Assembly (NCBI GenBank): GCA_009775095.1
Contig: VSOZ01000029.1
Location: 1 to 32,240 of the forward strand
Length of the DNA stretch: 32,240 bases
Direction of reading: 5' to 3'
Source of the DNA: Muribaculum sp.
GTDB taxonomy: Bacteria > Bacteroidota > Bacteroidia > Bacteroidales > Muribaculaceae
A program made the translations under genes and the position numbers. Shown one piece after another: positions 26,433-32,240 of the stretch. The notes beneath the pieces were generated by a model that did no database searches, was not told where the DNA came from, and saw nothing but the letters and a program-made list of their open reading frames with translations. Numbering within the stretch: position 1 is the stretch's first letter; the number at the start of each line of letters is the position of its first letter.

Positions 26433-27437
26433 ATGAATATTATTTTTCTCATAGGGAACGGTTTTGATATTAATATCGGGCTTAAGACTCGATACAAGGA
26501 CTTTTATGACTATTATCTTAGTCTCGATTCCTCTAAAGATAATGACCATGTAAAGAAACTAAAAGCACATCTGAAAAAAACGCTTAGTACCGATGATAAA
26601 TATTGGTCTGATTTGGAGATTGCATTAGGTTCCTATTCTACCAATTTCTCTTCTTTGGAAGAGTTGGAATTGACTTATAATGATTTAAATGACAGGTTCA
26701 GAGAGTTCATCATTGCTATTGATGAAGAGAAACTTGACCTATCAAAATTCAATATTGAAAAACTAAAGAAAAGTTTAGCACATCCTGAGAATTGCTTTTG
26801 CCGAGCAGAAAAAGATATCCTTAGAAAATTCTATTCAAATTGGAGTAATTCTGATTGTGATGTTAAAGTAATATCTTTTAACTATACAAGTACTATTGAG
26901 CAATTATTAAACAATCAGAATTCTAAAATACGTTTAGATTTATGGCCACTTAACACTAATCGTAGTGTAACATTATCTCAAATCATTCATATACATGGCA
27001 AAAGTGATATTCCTCTAATTGGTTTAAATGACAAGTCTCAAATACTTAATCCGGAGTTAAGAGAAATAGTTGACGTTCAAGAATATTTATTAAAACCGTT
27101 ACTTAATCAAATGCAAGGTCATCGCGTAGACTCAGACACTCTACAATACATAAATAGTGCAGATGTAATATGCATCTATGGACTATCACTTGGAAGAACT
27201 GATGCTATATGGTGGGATGCAATAGCGAGGATGCTTCTTTCAAAAGAAGCGAGATTGATATTTTATGCCTATGATGATGAAGTACCGAAGTATCGACCTC
27301 AATTAATAAACCGAATGAAACGTCGTTGGAAGGACACTTTCCTAAGTTCTACTACTTTAACTGAAGAAGAAAAGAAAAGGGTGTCTAACAAAATATTTGT
27401 GGTGAATCGGCCAACAGTATTTGATATCCGACTTTAG
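26433..27437 (+). CDS. AbiH-family abortive infection protein
   Basis: A 334-residue protein starting at the ATG 14 bases after hsdR. The N-terminus IFLIGNGFDINIGLKTRYKDFY and the block YWSDLEIALG are the AbiH signature; HIHGK appears at about 188 and the helical tail is basic. AbiH of Lactococcus gives abortive infection against some phages. The GNGFD loop and later HxHG resemble the nucleotide-binding loop and catalytic His of SIR2-like proteins; that is my inference. It is markedly more AT-rich than hsdR, which suggests later capture as the last gene of the operon. No strong terminator follows. Confidence 0.87.
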   Translation: MNIIFLIGNGFDINIGLKTRYKDFYDYYLSLDSSKDNDHVKKLKAHLKKTLSTDDKYWSDLEIALGSYSTNFSSLEELELTYNDLNDRFREFIIAIDEEKLDLSKFNIEKLKKSLAHPENCFCRAEKDILRKFYSNWSNSDCDVKVISFNYTSTIEQLLNNQNSKIRLDLWPLNTNRSVTLSQIIHIHGKSDIPLIGLNDKSQILNPELREIVDVQEYLLKPLLNQMQGHRVDSDTLQYINSADVICIYGLSLGRTDAIWWDAIARMLLSKEARLIFYAYDDEVPKYRPQLINRMKRRWKDTFLSSTTLTEEEKKRVSNKIFVVNRPTVFDIRL

Positions 27438-27483
27438 CACATACGAAGTGTTACTAATTCCATTCATTGTGTATAGTTGATAG

Positions 27484-27609
27484 CTTTTATTGGCGGATCT
27501 GATGAATATAGTTCGTTGAGATTTAAATGAATTATGCGAGGATGGTGTTGACGATAGATCAAAACTATATGGACAATAGCTTTTTGAATGACTGAAAGAT
27601 TATGGATAA
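27484..27609 (+). pseudogene. decayed reading frame ending in RhuM-style overlap
   Basis: One frame reads LLLADLMNIVR-stop-DLNELCEDGVDDRSKLYGQ-stop-LFE-stop-LKDYG and then stops. The string is protein-like between the stops, and its last TAA overlaps the ATG of the RhuM remnant (27602-27609), as coupled genes do. I read it as the 3' end of a dead gene of unknown family. Without a homologue this stays tentative. Confidence 0.3.
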
Positions 27610-27739
27610 CGGACAGATAATATTATTTCGGACGCAGGAGGATGCGAGTATTGAGGTTTGACTTGCTGATGGGGCTGTATGGCTTACGGCTGACCGGATG
27701 GCGTAACTGTTTCAGTGCAATAAATCCACTATTTTTAAC
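27602..27739 (+). pseudogene. RhuM-family N-terminal fragment, broken by stops and truncated
   Basis: The frame reads MDNGQIILFRTQEDASIEV, a TGA at 27659, LADGAVWLTADRMA, a TAA at 27704, then LFQCNKSTIF. It matches the start of RhuM (virulence RhuM/DUF4062-unrelated) proteins, whose N-terminus carries VWLTQxQMAELF and NKSTIS. A CGA-to-TGA and a GAA-to-TAA change would explain the stops. The fragment ends where the 176-bp repeat begins, so the rest of the gene was lost at or before that junction. RhuM genes are frequent companions of type I systems in Bacteroidetes. Confidence 0.7.
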
Positions 27740-27908
27740 GTTGCGGGGCGGGAAATTGGCCCGGGTGGCGGTTAATTTTGCGGGTGAAGGTCACGGTGGC
27801 TTTCCTTGTAATATTAATTGGCGGTAACGATGGAGATTTTTTTAGTGATTATTTTGGCGTCTGCGTGGATCGGGCAGGCGCTCAAAGAGGGTGGCGATGT
27901 CAATTGAC
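27733..27908 (+). repeat. 176-bp direct repeat, right copy
   Basis: Partner of 18391-18566, in the same orientation. The left end lies at the truncation point of the RhuM fragment and the right end overlaps the stop of the convergent MFS gene. The distance between corresponding bases of the two copies is 9342 bp. Recombination between them would delete the XRE-hsd-abiH operon and leave one copy. Confidence 0.9.
27830..27907 (+). CDS. small hydrophobic peptide ORF (25 aa), right copy
   Basis: The peptide is the same as in the left copy except for Ser instead of Phe at position 11 (LASAWIG). It converges on and overlaps the MFS gene by 8 bases. The shared palindrome GTCAATTGAC encodes Val-Asn-stop for both genes, one on each strand. 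The core of the leader upstream of the ATG is identical to the left copy, but the 20 bases just before the ATG differ at seven positions. Confidence 0.55.
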   Translation: MEIFLVIILASAWIGQALKEGGDVN

Positions 27909-29057
27909 TGCTTGGGGATATTTGCGCGGTGAGAAGATGTACAGACACACGGTGCCGAGCACTGCGAAGCCGGCGCCGATGAGCGAGGAGTAGCGCGGGC
28001 CCGCTCCGGCTTCGATAGGCAGTCCTCCGCACAAGGCTCCCACGGCATTGCCGAGGTTAAACGCTATCTGTATCATGGCCCCGCCCATAAGTTCGGCTCC
28101 CGGGGAGTATCTGATGAGCATCAGCTGCATTGGCGGCGAGATGGCGAAGAGTGCCGTGGCGGCAAGGCATACGAGGGTGACGGCCGCGAAGACGTTGCAC
28201 GAGAATAAAAACAGTCCTGTAAGCGTAACGATAATGGTTATCTCGATAACGCGGGCCACTTTGACGGGGGTGTAGCGGTCGCTCAACGCTCCGCCGTAGT
28301 AGGTGCCTATACACATGCCGGCTCCGACGAGAAGCATGAGGACGGGGATGAAACCCATGCCTACACCGGCATCCTCGGTCATAAGCGGGGTGACGTAACT
28401 GTACATGCAGAATACGCCGCCGTTGCCGAGCAGTGTGGCTCCGCTAAGCAGCCATGGGGCGGGGCTTTTGAGGAAACGGAACTGTCCCTTGATGTTTGAC
28501 TTAGGCAGTGCCGGCAGTACGGGTATGAACCGGCGTATGGCCAAGAGTGTGAGAAGACCCCAGCCTATGTTGAATATGAATACGTAGCGCCATGTCATGA
28601 TGTTGCCGATGAGACTGCCGAGCGGTACTCCCAACAGATTGGCTACGGTCATGCCCATGCACATAAGGGCTACGCCCGAAGCACTTTTGCCTTCACCGGC
28701 CAAGCGGCTTGCCACAAGCGCTCCCGTGCCGAAATAGGCTCCGTGGGGTAGCCCCGACAATACCCTTGCCGCGAGTGCCATGCCATAGCCGGGAGCAAGC
28801 GCGAAGCAGAGATTGCCTACGATGTAGGTGGCCATAAGCATGACAAGTATGCGGCGCAGCGGCCAGTTGCGCGATATGATGACTATGAGCGGCGCACCGA
28901 TGCACACTCCTATGGCATAGGCCGATATAAGGTGGCCGGCTTGGGCTATGGATACATCAAATGTCGAAGCGAGTTCGGGCAGTATGCTCATCATGACATA
29001 CTCGGCGATGCCAAGCCCGAATGTGCCTAACGCGAGTGACAGAAGTCCTTTTTTCAT
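27900..29057 (-). CDS. DHA1-type MFS exporter, AraJ-like
   Basis: 385 residues, 12 predicted transmembrane segments. The start MKKGLLSLALGTFGLGIAEY and ARVLSGLPHGAYFGTGALVA at about 100-120 are typical of the AraJ/YdhP/NepI branch of major facilitator proteins, which export sugars, nucleosides or drugs using the proton gradient. The substrate is unknown; the AraJ likeness and the neighbouring arabinanase-like gene hint at arabinose-related compounds. I start at the ATG at 29057; the TTG at 29066 is disfavoured. It has an exact Bacteroidetes promoter, and its 3' end overlaps the repeat-borne small ORF. Confidence 0.88.
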   Translation of the reverse strand: MKKGLLSLALGTFGLGIAEYVMMSILPELASTFDVSIAQAGHLISAYAIGVCIGAPLIVIISRNWPLRRILVMLMATYIVGNLCFALAPGYGMALAARVLSGLPHGAYFGTGALVASRLAGEGKSASGVALMCMGMTVANLLGVPLGSLIGNIMTWRYVFIFNIGWGLLTLLAIRRFIPVLPALPKSNIKGQFRFLKSPAPWLLSGATLLGNGGVFCMYSYVTPLMTEDAGVGMGFIPVLMLLVGAGMCIGTYYGGALSDRYTPVKVARVIEITIIVTLTGLFLFSCNVFAAVTLVCLAATALFAISPPMQLMLIRYSPGAELMGGAMIQIAFNLGNAVGALCGGLPIEAGAGPRYSSLIGAGFAVLGTVCLYIFSPRKYPQAVN

Positions 29058-29079
29058 ACAAGACAATTTTTTGCGGCTG

Positions 29080-29111
29080 CAAAGTTATGACAAAAAGGCA
29101 TCAGAAGCAAA
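29080..29111 (-). promoter_or_regulatory. promoter of the MFS gene
   Basis: -33 TTTG (29111-29108), 20-base spacer, -7 TAACTTTG (29087-29080): an exact consensus, identical in both motifs and spacing to the tRNA-Cys promoter. The leader is about 17 bases. Confidence 0.88.
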
Positions 29112-29181
29112 ACCCGATTGAAAAGTTAATTTTTGTTTGCGAACGCAATACCTGTTTAGAATTAGTTTTGCCCGCAGAGTA

Positions 29182-29414
29182 GAGTCGGAGACTCGAAATA
29201 TATTTAGCCCCATGATTAGCGCGAACGCGCGGTTCATGGGGTGCGCAGATGATTGATTGACAAAACTTCGCGTCGGGGACGCGAGACATATCCGGATCGA
29301 CTTATGTGGAATGTCGCCTGTCCCCGAGAGGCATTTGCCATTCGGGATTAGAACACCCCACGAATCGCCGTGGACAGTCGTCGCTTCGTGCCCTACGACG
29401 GCTTATCGTGGGGT
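29182..29414. other. structured intergenic element of nested inverted repeats
   Basis: The gap from 29058 to 29551 has no convincing gene but is densely structured. GAGTC-GGA-GACTC lies at 29182-29194. CCCCATGA (29208-29215) pairs with TCATGGGG (29234-29241) around an inner GCGCG/CGCGC. CGCGTC-GGG-GACGCG lies at 29269-29283, ACATA/TATGT at 29286-29307, and GGGGAC can alternatively pair with GTCCCC (29320). ACCCCACGA (29355-29363) pairs with TCGTGGGGT (29406-29414) around an inner GCCGT/ACGGC. It may be a structured RNA or a dispersed non-coding repeat; I recall similar strings as spurious ORFs in related genomes but cannot verify it. Confidence 0.5.
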
Positions 29415-29474
29415 TACACACATAGCGCATCTTCGACGCGACAAATTAACAACAGCTTTTTTACATTGAGCCAT

Positions 29475-29517
29475 AAAAAGAGAAGTGCTCCAATATTTTT
29501 GAGAGTTGAAGCACTTC
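29475..29517 (-). terminator. intrinsic terminator after the GH43 gene
   Basis: On the minus strand GAAGTGCT (29517-29510) pairs with AGCACTTC (29489-29482) and is followed by TCTTTTTA. It lies 35 bases past the GH43 stop codon. Confidence 0.65.
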
Positions 29518-29551
29518 ACCGAGTCAAATTATCCGCTTTAAACAAAAAAAA

Positions 29552-30556
29552 TCACATTTTCACTTGTGGCCAGCCGTCATCGCTCCATGTTATGGGGCTG
29601 ACAAACAGCTGTGAACGTCCGGTCTTTTTGTCGTAGGCGTGGGCCACGAATATGTCTTCGCCGTCAATCGTGTAGGCTGCGCAGTGTCCTACACCGGCCC
29701 ATTTCTCGCCGTCGCCTTTCACAAGCACGGTGCCGCCTCCGTCGGCCATGTCCTTGCCATCCTTGTCAAGATACGGTCCCTGTACACTCTTTGAGCGCCC
29801 TACGGCCACTTTGTAGTTGCTGTCGCGTCCGCGGCAGCAGTAGTCCCACGATACGAGCAGGTAGTACCAGTCGCCATGCTTGTATATGAACGGAGCTTCT
29901 ATGGCGCCGTTGTTTTTACCGTCGGGGGTAGGGCGGCTTGCTATTGAATGCCATTCCTCGGGCTTGGCCACGGCCGACATGTCGGCCGTCAGTTTTACGA
30001 GCTTCATTCCGCTCCAGAATGAACCGAAGTCCATCCATGGAGTACCCGACTCGTCTATTACGATGTTGGCGTCTATGGCGTTCCAGTCATCTCTTTCCGG
30101 CACCGACTGCACTATCATGCCTCTGTCGCTCCACTTGTAGTCAGGGCTTGCGGGGTCAAGAGTCGGGCTTGTGGCATGTCCTATGACCGAGGTGTTTTTG
30201 CCGAATGCCGAGCATGCGTAGTACAGGTGCCACACACCGTCATGATATATTATGTCGGGTGCCCACAGATGATTTCTCGCTCCGGGCAGGGCTTCGCTGA
30301 TCCATTGAGGCAGCGAGGGCAGACACGGTCCGAGCCTTTTCCACTTCTTCAGGTCGGTCGACGAAAAGCCGTCGACACCTATGCCTGTGCAGTACAGATA
30401 GTAAGTGTCGCCCTCTTTAGCAAGCACCGGATCGTGTACGGTAGGAGCATAGGGATCAAATTGTGGTCTTTGAGGTCGGCGAGGGGTGTCTGATGACTGA
30501 GCGAATGCACATACGGCCGACAGCAGCATAATGCCGGCGATTAATCGGTGAAACAT
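29552..30556 (-). CDS. secreted GH43 glycosidase, probable arabinan endo-1,5-alpha-L-arabinosidase
   Basis: 334 residues from the ATG at 30556, which begins the signal peptide MFHRLIAGIMLLSAVCAFAQ; the frame extends 10 codons further but only into leader. Five-bladed propeller signatures and the GH43 catalytic trio are present: Asp42 (VHDPVLA, base), Asp162 (IDANI, pKa modulator) and Glu220 (GAIEAPF, acid). HLWAPDIIYHDG and YYLLVSWDYCCRG are typical of the arabinanase subfamily. It would cut alpha-1,5-arabinan in the periplasm or outside the cell. No SusC/SusD genes are in the window, so it is not in a visible polysaccharide locus. It has its own terminator. Confidence 0.9.
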   Translation of the reverse strand: MFHRLIAGIMLLSAVCAFAQSSDTPRRPQRPQFDPYAPTVHDPVLAKEGDTYYLYCTGIGVDGFSSTDLKKWKRLGPCLPSLPQWISEALPGARNHLWAPDIIYHDGVWHLYYACSAFGKNTSVIGHATSPTLDPASPDYKWSDRGMIVQSVPERDDWNAIDANIVIDESGTPWMDFGSFWSGMKLVKLTADMSAVAKPEEWHSIASRPTPDGKNNGAIEAPFIYKHGDWYYLLVSWDYCCRGRDSNYKVAVGRSKSVQGPYLDKDGKDMADGGGTVLVKGDGEKWAGVGHCAAYTIDGEDIFVAHAYDKKTGRSQLFVSPITWSDDGWPQVKM

Positions 30557-30628
30557 GATTGATATGTGATTAGCAGTGATTGGCATATGTGAAGAGCGAT
30601 TTCATATATTAACAAGACTTATTTAACC

Positions 30629-30658
30629 TAAAAAGGTTTAACCGCAAACTCCGCGGTT
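30629..30658 (-). terminator. probable terminator after the 31189-30749 gene
   Basis: On the minus strand AACCGC (30658-30653) pairs with GCGGTT (30645-30640), 7-base loop, then AAACCTTTTT. A second small stem, AACCT/AGGTT, overlaps the T run. It sits about 90 bases beyond the stop of the upstream gene and before the GH43 gene. Confidence 0.55.
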
Positions 30659-30748
30659 ATTAAAATAATTCAATTTATTTACATGGATTATTTGAAATAA
30701 TGTTGTTCGCTTACTTGAAAATTAGGCAAAATGATTTTATAGAAGTAA

Positions 30749-31189
30749 TTAATATATTCGTCGAATCCATCTTTTGTTATTTTCCATTCCCCATTGAACA
30801 TGCCAAGTTCTGCCAGAAGATTTATCCAATAATAAAAATTGATATATATTTTGGGTTGGGTAAAGTTCAAATAAGCTATCTGAACTCCATGATAGATTAT
30901 CATTATTAATTGTGACAGTGACTTCTTTATTGGTGTCCAAAGACCATTGGACTTGTTCTATCCGTCCCGTTCGTGTATCTAACTTAAGGAAATTGTATAT
31001 ATTGTCCGTGGGATATAGCTTGTAACGATTTTGCATCTCGATTCTGAAAATTCTCTTATCTATATCCTCAAGTAATGTCACTATATAAGAGGATATCGAA
31101 TCTTTGCTGTCATTTGACGAATTATCAATTTGAGCTGAGGCGCTAAATACGCAAAATAACGCATACATTAAGAGTGTAAAATTTCTCAT
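30749..31189 (-). CDS. small secreted protein with two internal repeats, family not recognised
   Basis: 146 residues starting at the ATG at 31189, chosen because MRNFTLLMYALFCVFSASAQ is a signal peptide; the frame opens 26 codons earlier, inside the upstream gene. The mature part has two copies of one motif: RYKLYPTDNIYNFLKLDTRTGR with EQVQW, and LFELYPTQNIYQFLLLDKSSGR with HVQW. Motifs like LYPTxNxYxFLxLDxxxGxxWxVQW occur in small Bacteroides proteins, but I know no function. It ends KRWIRRIY, basic and aromatic. It starts 19 bases after the stop of the 32048-31209 gene, so the two are likely one operon. Confidence 0.75.
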   Translation of the reverse strand: MRNFTLLMYALFCVFSASAQIDNSSNDSKDSISSYIVTLLEDIDKRIFRIEMQNRYKLYPTDNIYNFLKLDTRTGRIEQVQWSLDTNKEVTVTINNDNLSWSSDSLFELYPTQNIYQFLLLDKSSGRTWHVQWGMENNKRWIRRIY

Positions 31190-31208
31190 AAAATATAGTT
31201 TATTATTG

Positions 31209-32048
31209 TTACTTTTCATCTTCAATCTTTGCATTCCTATGGTAACCATGGCGGATATGAGAATCAACGAATATTAATTCTTTATACCATTCTCCTTCCG
31301 CGTTCTTTTTAGGCTGCATTTTCCAAAAACCGCGGACATATATGTCATTATCGTTAACAATCTTTCTAAACCATTTAGAATCCATCACTCTAACTTTCTG
31401 ACCTGTTTGGTTTATAACTTTCTTTTTATCGACATATTCAAGTGGTGTACCTTCGACCATCGTGAATTTTCCTTGCGGGATAACAACAGTCTCGACTTTC
31501 ACATATCTTTTGACCGCAATATATGATGCTATAAAATTTGCAACTGAACCAATAAAATTCTCTCTTTCTTCTATAGAACCTTTGAACAAGTTATCGTCAT
31601 GTATTAATGTCTGTATTATGCCAACTTTGGTTTGAAACTCAACACACTCGTTACATGAATAAAACCTGAAAATACTTTTCCCGTTATCCTCTACAAAAAA
31701 ACATAGATGCAATTTATTGTCTCCGAAACCATAAACTAAAGTAACATTCCTTTTGCACAAAAGGATCCCACATCCCTCTTGCTCGCTGAATTCCTGAAAT
31801 AACTTAGGCATTATTTTCTCAAAGGACAAAATGGATCTATACATGATTTCTTCAAAAGAAGGCATAGGCAATTCAGGCAATCCCCACTCTGGCTTTCGAA
31901 TTCTGATACCATCCAATATTGCTAATTGTCCATTTAGAATTTGATAATTTATTGGATTCGCAACACTAGATAACAAAATCCCATCAGTATGTTTCTGATT
32001 ATCTGGATGCAAAAGCCATGTTATTATTGGTCGTTTTTTTATTAGCAT
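31209..32048 (-). CDS. uncharacterised cytosolic protein, phage-like C-terminal domain
   Basis: 279 residues, no signal peptide, no clear membrane segment, AT-rich. The N-terminal half (to about 190) reads PEWGLPELPMPSFEEIMYRSI and contains several cysteines. The C-terminal 75 residues, VINQTGQKVRVMDSKWFRKIV then VRGFWKMQPKKNAEGEW and HIRHGYHRNAKI, resemble a domain I recall at the end of several Bacteroidetes phage or mobile-element proteins; I cannot name it. The upstream gene of a two-gene operon with the small secreted protein. No catalytic motif seen. Confidence 0.72.
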   Translation of the reverse strand: MLIKKRPIITWLLHPDNQKHTDGILLSSVANPINYQILNGQLAILDGIRIRKPEWGLPELPMPSFEEIMYRSILSFEKIMPKLFQEFSEQEGCGILLCKRNVTLVYGFGDNKLHLCFFVEDNGKSIFRFYSCNECVEFQTKVGIIQTLIHDDNLFKGSIEERENFIGSVANFIASYIAVKRYVKVETVVIPQGKFTMVEGTPLEYVDKKKVINQTGQKVRVMDSKWFRKIVNDNDIYVRGFWKMQPKKNAEGEWYKELIFVDSHIRHGYHRNAKIEDEK

Positions 32049-32206
32049 AACTCTGTCAATATTATGAAATGATTTTTCGCTTGCAATAGTTGTAGAAATG
32101 TACCATTAAGAGAATGTCTGAGTCCACATAATATAAATATAAGGGCCTGTAAGGAATGAGATTATCGGCGCATGGTAATAAACCTGTGTTAGCGCCATAA
32201 AAATTG

Positions 32207-32232
32207 TATCTTTGCAGAAAATAAAATCTGCA
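32207..32232 (+). promoter_or_regulatory. promoter and inverted repeat at the right edge
   Basis: -7 TATCTTTG (32207-32214) is followed by the inverted repeat TGCAGA (32213-32218) / TCTGCA (32227-32232), which ends at the ATG at 32233. A second pair, GGCGC (32167-32171) / GCGCC (32192-32196), lies upstream. Either may be an operator. The rest of 32049-32166 shows nothing else. Confidence 0.5.
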
Positions 32233-32240
32233 ATGGAAAA
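32233..32240 (+). CDS. first codons of a gene cut by the window edge
   Basis: ATG GAA AA at the last eight bases, placed about 13 bases after the predicted transcription start of the promoter just upstream. Too short to identify. Confidence 0.35.

Noticed and set aside
29370..29636. Plus-strand frame across the structured element into the GH43 3' end
   Set aside because: It runs through a terminator and antisense to a clear gene. I treat it as spurious translation of a structured non-coding element.
1..32240. CRISPR array, insertion sequence or rRNA
   Set aside because: I saw no regularly spaced repeats, transposase motifs or rRNA-like sequence anywhere in the window.

Overview
The window looks like a chromosomal segment of a Bacteroidales bacterium, most probably of the Muribaculaceae (S24-7) type; the family is my inference from gene content and style. 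Three things support the phylum. Promoters match the Bacteroidetes form, -33 TTTG, about 20 bases, then -7 TAnnTTTG, with two exact copies at 246-277 and 29080-29111. The primary sigma factor is the short 285-residue Bacteroidetes RpoD. AUG starts mostly lack Shine-Dalgarno sequences.

Positions 1-17112 are mainly core genome. On the minus strand are tRNA-Cys with its own promoter and terminator, and the tsaD-cinA pair. Divergent from tsaD is a very large TamB/DUF490 envelope gene, followed by an HtrA/DegP protease and rpoD. A DUF6291-like gene of phage replication style sits between rpoD and a convergent minus-strand block: lepA-nhaA (one operon), a secreted 21-residue-repeat LRR protein, and dnaB.

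Positions 17360-27908 form a compact defence island. First comes a three-gene cassette joined by two ATGA overlaps: a DUF3791 protein, a DUF3990 protein with an ADP-ribosyltransferase-like H-Y-E pattern, and a small third protein. It looks like a toxin-antitoxin-type module. Then comes one plus-strand operon: XRE regulator, hsdM, hsdS, a DUF4145 protein, an Abi-alpha (DUF4393) protein, hsdR and an AbiH-family protein. A dead RhuM-family gene and another degraded reading frame follow. The type I operon and the dead genes lie between two ungapped 176-bp direct repeats (about 89 % identical, 9342 bp apart). Each repeat holds a 25-codon ORF for a small hydrophobic peptide, and 4 of the 5 differences between the two ORFs are silent.

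Positions 27900-32240 are accessory or metabolic. They hold an AraJ-like MFS exporter, a 230-bp zone of nested inverted repeats with no convincing gene, a secreted GH43 arabinanase-like enzyme, a two-gene operon of unrecognised proteins (one secreted, with two internal repeats), and the promoter and first codons of a gene running off the right edge.

Best candidates for something undescribed are the repeat-borne smORF that brackets the restriction island, the coupled ART-like cassette beside it, the insertion of Abi-alpha, DUF4145 and AbiH into the hsd operon, and the structured intergenic element at 29182-29414.
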